A stretch of 64,000 bases of DNA from Herminiimonas arsenitoxidans (GTDB lineage Bacteria > Pseudomonadota > Gammaproteobacteria > Burkholderiales > Burkholderiaceae_D), in NCBI RefSeq assembly GCF_900130075.1, contig NZ_LT671418.1:1240001-1304000 (forward strand), given 5' to 3'. Within the stretch, counting starts at the first letter, position 1. Each line of letters opens with the position of its first letter. A program made the translations under genes and the position numbers. Below are positions 29,085 to 35,862 of this stretch, in pieces. Below the pieces are notes generated by a model. The model ran no database searches and had not been told where the DNA came from. It was given only the letters and a program-made list of their open reading frames with translations.

Positions 29085-30494
29085 ATGACTTTTGAATCAC
29101 TAGGCCTCCACGCGTCCATCATCAAAGCACTGACCGAATCGGGCTACACAGCTCCAACAGGTGTGCAAGCCCAGGCGATCCCTGCAGGCATTGAAGGCCG
29201 CGACATGATGGTTTCGTCACAAACTGGTTCCGGCAAGACAGCGGCATTCATGCTGCCTGCGCTGCATAAATTCGCAGTTCAATCCGAACAGCAACAACCT
29301 GAATCTGGCAAAACACCAAATCAAGAAGCGCAATCGGCTCGCTCACGCGGCGATCGCCCACGCTTTAAAGCTGCACAACCGAAAATGCTGGTGTTGACCC
29401 CAACCCGCGAACTCGCACTGCAAGTAACTACCTCGACCGACAAATACGGCGCGTTCATGAAACGTGTCAAAGCTGTTTCGATTCTGGGCGGTATGCCTTA
29501 CCCGAAACAAATGCAATTGCTGGCCAAGAATCCAGAGATTCTGGTAGCAACCCCAGGCCGTTTGATCGACCACATGGAATCGGGCAAGATCGATTTCTCG
29601 CAACTGCAAATCCTGGTATTGGATGAAGCGGATCGCATGCTGGATATGGGCTTTATCGACGACATCGAAAAAATCGTCGCAGCTACACCAGAGGGTCGTC
29701 AAACCATGTTGTTCTCGGCAACACTGGACGGCATGGTCGGCAACATGGCAAAACGCATCACCAAAGATGCATTGATCATTCAGATCGCCGGTTCCGCTAC
29801 CAAGCATGAAAACATCAAGCAATGCGTCCACTTCGTCGACGATCTGTCGCACAAGAATCGCATGCTCGATCACCTGCTGCGTGACGAAACCATGGATCAA
29901 GCTGTTGTGTTCACCGCAACCAAACGTGATGCAGACACCATTGCTGACCGTTTGAACATCGCTGGCTTCGCTGCAGCTGCATTGCATGGCGACATGCACC
30001 AGGGTGCGCGTAACCGTACATTGGACGGCTTGCGTCGCGGTCAGATTCGCGTATTGGTTGCAACTGACGTTGCAGCACGCGGTATCGACGTTCCAGCTAT
30101 CACGCACGTCGTGAACTACGATTTGCCTAAATTCCCAGAAGACTACGTTCACCGTATCGGTCGTACCGGTCGTGCTGGCCGTAACGGTATCGCGGTATCG
30201 TTGGTCAATCATGCAGAAAGCATGAACGTCAAACGTATCGAACGTTTCATCAAGCAATTGATCCCGGTCGAAGTCATTGAAGGTTTCGAACCAAAACGCA
30301 GCGCTTCGGCACCGCGTTCGAACCACAAACCAGGTGGCTGGAAACCAGGCGACAACCGTGGCAACACAGCTAAACCAGGTCAACGCACCTTCAGCAAGCC
30401 AAATGCACCACGTAAAGATGGCAGCAGCTTCAACAAAGGTCCACGTACCGGCGATGCAGGCGGTGCAACACGTCGTCCTTTCGGCGAGCGTTAA
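29085..30494 (+). CDS. rhlE: DEAD-box ATP-dependent RNA helicase, RhlE-like
   Basis: A 469-residue helicase that remodels RNA duplexes. Motifs in order: Q motif (GYTAPTGVQ), Walker A SQTGSGKT, PTREL, TPGRL, DEAD (VLDEADRM), SAT (LFSATL), and HRIGRTGR. An extra segment of about 40 mostly charged and Gln-rich residues sits between motif I and PTREL. The C-terminus is basic and Gly/Asn-rich (RNA-binding tail). ATG 29085 matches the family start MTFESLGL. The exact paralogue (RhlE, DbpA, DeaD) is uncertain. Confidence 0.88.
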   Translation: MTFESLGLHASIIKALTESGYTAPTGVQAQAIPAGIEGRDMMVSSQTGSGKTAAFMLPALHKFAVQSEQQQPESGKTPNQEAQSARSRGDRPRFKAAQPKMLVLTPTRELALQVTTSTDKYGAFMKRVKAVSILGGMPYPKQMQLLAKNPEILVATPGRLIDHMESGKIDFSQLQILVLDEADRMLDMGFIDDIEKIVAATPEGRQTMLFSATLDGMVGNMAKRITKDALIIQIAGSATKHENIKQCVHFVDDLSHKNRMLDHLLRDETMDQAVVFTATKRDADTIADRLNIAGFAAAALHGDMHQGARNRTLDGLRRGQIRVLVATDVAARGIDVPAITHVVNYDLPKFPEDYVHRIGRTGRAGRNGIAVSLVNHAESMNVKRIERFIKQLIPVEVIEGFEPKRSASAPRSNHKPGGWKPGDNRGNTAKPGQRTFSKPNAPRKDGSSFNKGPRTGDAGGATRRPFGER

Positions 30495-30521
30495 TCACTG
30501 ACGTCATTCAGGCGTTGAAGT

Positions 30522-30555
30522 AAAAAAGACCGGGTCCTAGACCCGGTCTTTTTTT
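30522..30555 (+). terminator. Helicase gene terminator
   Basis: GACCGGGTC (30528-30536) pairs with GACCCGGTC (30540-30548), extended by A6 and T7 runs. It lies 27 bp after the helicase stop. Confidence 0.95.
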
Positions 30556-30698
30556 ATGCTTCCACAGTTCTCAGCACAGTATCTTTATGTAAAGACGGAA
30601 ATAACATACCGTAACAATTGTAAGCAGATGCATAAGTTGCTGAAGTAATTGATGCAAACGCTATAGTGAACCCATCATCACTTTCGAGACCAGAAATC

Positions 30699-31106
30699 AT
30701 GAAACGATTACTTTTAGGTGTCGCCGCTCTTCTGCTCAGCGCAACTGCCGTTGTACCAATCCAAGCGATGGCACAACACACCAGCGTCAGCATCAATATC
30801 GGCACAGCGCCGCCGCCACCACGTTATGAACGCATGCCGCCGCCACGTCACGGCTATGTATGGGCACCTGGCTACTGGAATTGGAATGGCTATCAACACG
30901 TATGGGCGCAAGGCCACTGGGTACGCGCTCGTCCCGGCTATGTCTATCAACGTCCGCAATGGCGTCAGGATCATGGTCACTGGAATTTGCATCAAGGCGG
31001 ATGGCAGCAAAACAGACACGACAAGCACTATCGCAAAGACAAACATCACAACAAGAATCACGGTTATCACTGTCCTCCCGGCCAAGGCAAGAAGGGCAAC
31101 TGCTAA
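30699..31106 (+). CDS. Small secreted Trp/His-rich protein with YXWGXW-like repeats
   Basis: A 135-residue exported protein: signal peptide of about 26 residues (MKRLLLGVAALL to QAMAQ), then a Pro-rich segment and aromatic repeats of the form WAPGYWNWNGYQHVWAQGHW, as in YXWGXW-repeat proteins. The C-terminal third is rich in Lys, His and Asn and ends with CPPGQGKKGNC. The function of this family is unknown; a cell-envelope or metal-related role is possible. ATG 30699 opens the signal peptide. Confidence 0.8.
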   Translation: MKRLLLGVAALLLSATAVVPIQAMAQHTSVSINIGTAPPPPRYERMPPPRHGYVWAPGYWNWNGYQHVWAQGHWVRARPGYVYQRPQWRQDHGHWNLHQGGWQQNRHDKHYRKDKHHNKNHGYHCPPGQGKKGNC

Positions 31107-31109
31107 TAC

Positions 31110-31145
31110 CAACTCAGGGGGCGATAAATATCGCCTCCTGAGTTG
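31110..31145. terminator. Large hairpin between convergent genes
   Basis: 31110-31126 and 31129-31145 are complementary over 17 positions (one wobble). There is no T tract on either side, so it may act as a bidirectional mRNA end or weak terminator for the small secreted protein gene and the minus-strand SenA-like gene. Confidence 0.55.
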
Positions 31146-31156
31146 AAGTCTTTCCG

Positions 31157-32344
31157 CTACAAAGCACAGGTACGAAATCCAACCAGCATATCGCTGCGTT
31201 CCGGCAGATAGAAATTTCTGAATTTAGGTGAACGTATTCTTTGTCGTGTCGCAAACGATGCACCACGCAACACTTGATGCGTCATGAAATACGGCTCCGA
31301 ATATTCGCGATAAGCATCAACCGAGAATCCGGGATACGGCTCAAATGGCGAACAAGTCCATTCCCATAGATCGCCCCAACGCAATGCCGGATGCCCAGAC
31401 ATTGCAGCAAACTCCCATTCAGCTTCCGTCGGCAAACGTCGATGGGCCCACAAACAAAACGCTTGTGCTTCAAACAAACTGATATGCCGTACAGGTTCAT
31501 GATCAGGCAACACGATCAATCGACCGAATCGTTCAGCACACCAACGATGTCCATCACGCTGCCAGCTAATCGGCGCTGAACGTTCCTGCTGCATCAACCA
31601 TGCGCGCCCTGCCTTGCTCCAAAAATTCGGATTGTCGTAACCACCATCAGCGATAAATTCCGCAAATTGTGCATTCGATACCAAAGTGGAATCCATCGTA
31701 AACGCCGGCACATACATCGCATGCGCATACTTCTCGTTATCGAAGATGAAGTCATCCGTTTTTTCACTACCCAGCTGTATCGTCCCACCAGGAAAACCAA
31801 TCTCGCCTTGCGACCAGTTCGGCAAGGCAGGTGCTGCCAGACGCGTCAAGGGCATGACACGCAGCGTTTGCATTTGGCAAACCAGCGTTTCGGCACGCAT
31901 GTCTTCATATACCAATGCCAGACGATACGGATAGAGTGCAGCATCGTCGTCCTCTGCCCGCGAGAGCTTATCCAGCACGCGATCCAACACTTCATGGCAA
32001 TAGGTTTTCAAGGCGCCAGTACGTGGCAAGTCCAAAGTCCAGCGACCACGATGCGGCAAAGTGTTCGGATCGAACCAGTCATCGCCTTTGGTCAGCATCG
32101 AGGTACGCTGTGCGGCCGTCGGCGCACTCGATTCTGCCTCGCGCAAGATATACCATTCGGCAAACCATGCAATATGCCCCAAGGTCCACAAAGGGGGAGA
32201 AACGTTGGGTGATATCGGCACATTCGCAGGAACATCCAAGCCTGCTTCACAAAAACAATCAAAAAGCTGCAGCGTATAATCACGTGCATCTTGCAGCGCG
32301 TTGGTCAGCTCTTCAGACGTGGCATTGCGAAAAGATGAAGTCAT
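31157..32344 (-). CDS. EgtB/SenA-like nonheme-iron enzyme, iron-ligand His residues replaced
   Basis: A 395-residue protein with an N-terminal DinB-like part and a C-terminal formylglycine-generating-enzyme (sulfatase-modifying) part, the layout of ergothioneine synthase EgtB and selenoneine synthase SenA. PLWTLGHIAWFAEW holds the first metal His (H57). [11 protein letters not shown] and a final VLRGASFATR...YLPERSDMLVGFR stretch are typical. The DALY/PHR-type segment (FDPNTLPHRGRW) and the divergent selD neighbour point to the SenA subgroup. At the position of the HxxxHxE motif the protein reads YEDMRAE: Y146 and R150 replace two histidines, each one base from a His codon. Iron binding is therefore doubtful. 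ATG 32344 chosen; ATG 32395 is also open. Confidence 0.75.
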   Translation of the reverse strand: MTSSFRNATSEELTNALQDARDYTLQLFDCFCEAGLDVPANVPISPNVSPPLWTLGHIAWFAEWYILREAESSAPTAAQRTSMLTKGDDWFDPNTLPHRGRWTLDLPRTGALKTYCHEVLDRVLDKLSRAEDDDAALYPYRLALVYEDMRAETLVCQMQTLRVMPLTRLAAPALPNWSQGEIGFPGGTIQLGSEKTDDFIFDNEKYAHAMYVPAFTMDSTLVSNAQFAEFIADGGYDNPNFWSKAGRAWLMQQERSAPISWQRDGHRWCAERFGRLIVLPDHEPVRHISLFEAQAFCLWAHRRLPTEAEWEFAAMSGHPALRWGDLWEWTCSPFEPYPGFSVDAYREYSEPYFMTHQVLRGASFATRQRIRSPKFRNFYLPERSDMLVGFRTCAL

Positions 32345-32465
32345 TGAATAAACGCCGGTCGCAGATGGATAAAAACATCTTGATTGATACGACATGATGC
32401 CATATCAAATCGACTAAAAGCCAAGCAGCAAAGAAGCAACACGCACACTTTAAAAAGAGAAATTC

Positions 32466-33512
32466 ATGAATGCACCAATCAAACTTACTTCGTTCTCGCA
32501 TGGTGGCGGTTGCGGCTGCAAGATTGCACCTGGCGTGCTGGCTGACATTCTGAAGAACTCTAGCGGCTTCCCGGTACCGAAAGAATTGATGGTCGGAATT
32601 GAAACTTCCGATGATGCTGCCGTCTACAAGCTCAATGATGAGCAAGCATTGATCGCGACCACAGATTTCTTCATGCCTATCGTCGATGATCCTTACGACT
32701 TTGGCCGCATCGCCGCTACCAATGCGATCTCCGACGTCTATGCGATGGGCGGCACACCTATCATGGCACTGGCCTTGGTCGGCATGCCTATCAATCAACT
32801 GCCGATAGAAACCATAGGCCTGATCATCAAAGGTGGCGAATCGATTTGTGCTGAAGCCGGCATTCCGATCGCGGGTGGCCACACTATCGATTCGGTCGAG
32901 CCTATCTACGGCTTGGTAGTACTTGGCTTGGTTCATCCTTCCAAAGTCAAACGCAATGCGGATGCCAAAGTCGGCGACAAGCTGATACTCGGTAAACCCT
33001 TGGGCGTCGGCATTCTTTCCGCAGCGTTGAAAAAGAATGCACTGGATGCAGACGGCTATGCCGCAATGATCGCCAACACCACCAAATTAAATAAACCTGG
33101 CATGGCTTTATCCAAACTGGATGGCGTACATGCACTGACCGACGTGACCGGCTTCGGCTTGCTCGGACATTTGCTCGAACTCGCACGCGGCGCAAAGTTA
33201 GGCGCGCAACTGAATATGCAAAGTATTCCGCTTTTGCCGAATGTTCAGCATCTGGCAGAGCAAGGCTGCATCACCGGCGCATCGGGACGTAACTGGGATG
33301 CGTATGGCCACGATGTAGCACTGGCCGCAACCGTCACACCAGTACAGCGCGCGTTACTGAGTGATCCACAAACCTCGGGCGGTTTGCTGGTCGCCTGCGA
33401 TCCCGCGGTGGTCGATGAGGTTCTTGCCTTGTTTCAGCGTGAAGGCTTTGCCGATGCTGCAGTTATTGGCGAAATGACCACAGGTGCGGCCAAGGTCACC
33501 GTTTCTGCTTGA
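32466..33512 (+). CDS. selD: Selenide, water dikinase (selenophosphate synthase)
   Basis: A 348-residue AIRS/PurM-fold enzyme that makes selenophosphate from selenide and ATP. The catalytic motif GGGCGCKIAPG contains C16 (cysteine rather than selenocysteine) and K19. Conserved GGHTID and TDVTGFGLLGH follow. Selenophosphate serves selenocysteine, 2-selenouridine in tRNA, or selenoneine. The gene is divergent from the SenA-like gene, which suggests the last use, but SenB is not in this window. Confidence 0.96.
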   Translation: MNAPIKLTSFSHGGGCGCKIAPGVLADILKNSSGFPVPKELMVGIETSDDAAVYKLNDEQALIATTDFFMPIVDDPYDFGRIAATNAISDVYAMGGTPIMALALVGMPINQLPIETIGLIIKGGESICAEAGIPIAGGHTIDSVEPIYGLVVLGLVHPSKVKRNADAKVGDKLILGKPLGVGILSAALKKNALDADGYAAMIANTTKLNKPGMALSKLDGVHALTDVTGFGLLGHLLELARGAKLGAQLNMQSIPLLPNVQHLAEQGCITGASGRNWDAYGHDVALAATVTPVQRALLSDPQTSGGLLVACDPAVVDEVLALFQREGFADAAVIGEMTTGAAKVTVSA

Positions 33513-33550
33513 TGCAGCTCAATTTCGCTATGGAAATACAAGTTTAGCCA

Positions 33551-33578
33551 GCGTTACTGATTATCAAATCAGCAACGC
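33551..33578 (+). repeat. Hairpin downstream of selD
   Basis: GCGTT/AACGC and CTGATT/AATCAG pair around loop ATCA, with one mismatch. No T tract follows. It probably marks the 3' end of the selD message, or is a leftover structure. Confidence 0.45.
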
Positions 33579-33604
33579 CGTGGACTACCCGTCTAATGTC
33601 AGAC

Positions 33605-33634
33605 TTGACAGCCCAAGCCTGCTTCGCCTAAAGT
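33605..33634 (+). promoter_or_regulatory. Candidate leu leader promoter
   Basis: TTGACA (33605-33610), 18-bp spacer and TAAAGT (33629-33634). The start point would fall at about 33641, immediately before the leader-peptide ATG, so the leader may be translated from a leaderless or very short 5' end. Confidence 0.55.
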
Positions 33635-33641
33635 TAGCCCC

Positions 33642-33728
33642 ATGTCTTACGCAAACCACATTCCTTCCGCACCATCGCACATCGCTAGCGCATCGCTATC
33701 GACGCTGCTATCGCTACTACTAGCCTAG
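33642..33728 (+). CDS. leuL: Leucine-rich leader peptide upstream of leuA
   Basis: A 28-codon ORF, ATG to TAG, encoding MSYANHIPSA...SLSTLLSLLLA. Six of its last ten residues are Leu, and five of those six codons are CTA, a codon I rarely see in the neighbouring genes. Leu-codon clusters in a short peptide ahead of a leucine-biosynthesis gene are the hallmark of transcription attenuation (as in enterobacterial leuL). The peptide ends about 270 bp upstream of leuA. A hairpin with a short T run follows 12 nt after its stop. Confidence 0.75.
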   Translation: MSYANHIPSAPSHIASASLSTLLSLLLA

Positions 33729-33739
33729 TATCGATCCCT

Positions 33740-33766
33740 TGTGTTGCACGCAACACACATGTTTTA
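33740..33766 (+). terminator. Possible attenuator hairpin after leader peptide
   Basis: TGTGTTG (33740-33746) pairs with CAACACA (33751-33757) around CACG, followed by CATGTTTT. It is small; the attenuation mechanism is not proved from sequence alone. Confidence 0.4.
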
Positions 33767-33909
33767 CCAGTCGTAGTCCATATCGCAGTACAACCGAGTT
33801 ACCCGTAACCATCATGCCTATCAAGCCGATTTCAGCAGTGCGCATCAATGGCGATTTGTTCGCCGGGATGACGTTCGCTCGTTCATTGGCTTTGCTATTG
33901 CTACCGATC

Positions 33910-33946
33910 GGTTACCTGACCTAGCGCACGTGGCAGTCAGGTAGCC
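33910..33946 (+). promoter_or_regulatory. Strong hairpin upstream of leuA
   Basis: GGTTACCTGAC pairs with GTCAGGTAGCC over 11 positions (one wobble) around a 15-nt loop, ending about 52 bp before the leuA ATG. A GTAACC at 33805-33810 could compete for the GGTTAC arm. It has no T tract and might be an antiterminator element or a barrier. Confidence 0.45.
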
Positions 33947-33998
33947 CACATCGCCACTCCTGACGCTTTATCCCGATTACCGAATTAAAGGATTTATC

Positions 33999-35672
33999 AT
34001 GATGTTGACCAACCCGGCTGCGAAATACCGCGCCTTCCCGCCCGTGCAACTCAAGGACCGTACCTGGCCTGACCAAGTCATCACCAAACCGCCTATCTGG
34101 ATGAGTACCGATTTGCGCGATGGCAACCAGTCCTTGATCGAACCGATGAACCACGAGAAGAAATTCCGTTTCTTCGACATGCTGTTGAAAATCGGCCTGA
34201 AAGAAATTGAAGTTGCCTTCCCTTCCGCCTCGCAAACCGATTTCGATTTCGTGCGCAAGCTGATTGATGGCAAACGCATTCCTGACGACGTCACGATTGA
34301 AGTCTTGACACCAGCACGTGAAGATCTGATCCGTCGCACCGTCGAGTCCGTCATTGGTTCACGTCGCGCCATCGTGCACATGTATAACGCGACCGCACCT
34401 TCTTTCCGCCGTATCGTGTTCAATATGTCGAAGGAAGAAGTGAAAGCATTGGCTGTCGCCGGCACCAAGCTGATCCGCGAATTGACCGATGCGCATCCAG
34501 AGACAGAATGGGTATTCCAGTATTCGCCAGAAACTTTCAGCATGACTGAACTCGATTTTGCGAAAGAAGTCTGCGACGCTGTGTCCGAAGCTTGGCAGCC
34601 TACACCTGAACGCAAGATGATCTTCAATTTGCCAAGTACGGTAGAAGCCAGCACGCCTAACGTCTACGCTGACCAAGTCGAATGGATGCACCGCAATCTG
34701 GCACGCCGCGACTCCATCATCCTCAGCGTCCATCCGCACAATGATCGCGGCTGTGGCGTCGCCGCAGCGGAATTGGCTGTGATGGCTGGTGCTGATCGCA
34801 TCGAAGGCTGCTTGTTCGGCAATGGTGAACGTACCGGTAACGTTGATCTTGTCACGCTTGCCTTGAATCTGTATTCACAAGGCGTCAATCCTGGCCTTGA
34901 TTTCTCCGACATCGATGAAGTCCGTCAATGCGTGGAAGAATGCAATCAAATTCCGGTTCATCCGCGCCACCCTTATGTCGGCGACCTGGTCTACACAGCG
35001 TTCTCTGGCTCACATCAGGATGCGATCAAGAAAGGCTTTGCCAAACAGAAAGCTGACGAAATCTGGGAAGTACCTTACATGCCTGTCGATCCAGCTGATC
35101 TCGGCCGCAGCTACGATGCCGTCATCCGCGTCAACAGCCAATCTGGTAAAGGCGGCATGACTTATTTGCTCGAACAGGAATACGGTCTCGTATTGCCGCG
35201 CCGTTTGCAGATCGAATTCAGCCGTGCCGTGCAACGCATCACCGATGAAACCGGTGGTGAAGTGGCAGCCGGTGATATACACAAGATTTTCAATAGCGAA
35301 TATCTGACTGCCATCACGCCTTATCAATATCGCAGCCACCATATCGACGATACAAAGGGTAATGAAATCCAGATCAAAGTCGAGCTGGAAAAAGATGGCA
35401 AACCAGTGACGGTAAGCGGCTCTGGCAACGGCCCTATTGATGCCTTCATCAATGCGCTGGGCTTGGATATCAAACTGATGGATTTCCATGAGCATGCCAT
35501 CGGTGCTGGCGCTAGCGCCAATGCTGCCAGCTACATCGAGCTGCGTGTCGACAATGGCCCGACCCGCTTCGGCGTCGGAATCGACAGCAATATCATGACG
35601 GCCTCGTTCCGTGCTGTGCTGAGCGCAGTGAATCGGGATGTTGCATTGACCGTGAATGTAAAAGCTGCCTGA
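33999..35672 (+). CDS. leuA: 2-isopropylmalate synthase (type 2)
   Basis: A 557-residue acetyl-CoA-dependent synthase, first committed step of leucine synthesis. The N-terminal TIM-barrel has [17 protein letters not shown] and [10 protein letters not shown], and the C-terminal LeuA regulatory domain ends [12 protein letters not shown]. Length and the [14 protein letters not shown] form place it with the longer (yeast/actinobacterial-like) LeuA group. AAAGGATTTATC precedes the ATG. It is separated from other leu genes and preceded by a leucine-rich leader peptide. Confidence 0.96.
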   Translation: MMLTNPAAKYRAFPPVQLKDRTWPDQVITKPPIWMSTDLRDGNQSLIEPMNHEKKFRFFDMLLKIGLKEIEVAFPSASQTDFDFVRKLIDGKRIPDDVTIEVLTPAREDLIRRTVESVIGSRRAIVHMYNATAPSFRRIVFNMSKEEVKALAVAGTKLIRELTDAHPETEWVFQYSPETFSMTELDFAKEVCDAVSEAWQPTPERKMIFNLPSTVEASTPNVYADQVEWMHRNLARRDSIILSVHPHNDRGCGVAAAELAVMAGADRIEGCLFGNGERTGNVDLVTLALNLYSQGVNPGLDFSDIDEVRQCVEECNQIPVHPRHPYVGDLVYTAFSGSHQDAIKKGFAKQKADEIWEVPYMPVDPADLGRSYDAVIRVNSQSGKGGMTYLLEQEYGLVLPRRLQIEFSRAVQRITDETGGEVAAGDIHKIFNSEYLTAITPYQYRSHHIDDTKGNEIQIKVELEKDGKPVTVSGSGNGPIDAFINALGLDIKLMDFHEHAIGAGASANAASYIELRVDNGPTRFGVGIDSNIMTASFRAVLSAVNRDVALTVNVKAA

Positions 35673-35690
35673 TCTGCGCACACCTCAAGA

Positions 35691-35719
35691 AAAAGCCGCT
35701 GAGTTTCAGCGGCTTTTTT
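35691..35719 (+). terminator. leuA terminator
   Basis: GCCGCTGA (35695-35702) pairs with TCAGCGGC (35706-35713), with flanking A and T runs. It lies 19 bp after the stop. Confidence 0.92.
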
Positions 35720-35862
35720 ACGTCTAAAAATGACCGCAATCAGCGATCAAATTCCTCTTCGACAACAAAGTTGATACAAGGACTGCCTGCTAGTCTTGAA
35801 ATTGATACGTATGGCAAAATACGGCAAGGTCACATTTCCAGATTTCTCTCCAGGTATGTCGT

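Noticed and set aside
29343..30383. A 346-codon minus-strand ORF opposite the helicase
   Set aside because: Antisense to conserved DEAD-box motifs; its composition reflects the complementary codons.
33484..33723. A longer ORF overlapping the end of selD and the leu leader in another frame
   Set aside because: It has no ribosome site and does not resemble any protein; the short leucine-rich ORF in the same region fits a known regulatory type.
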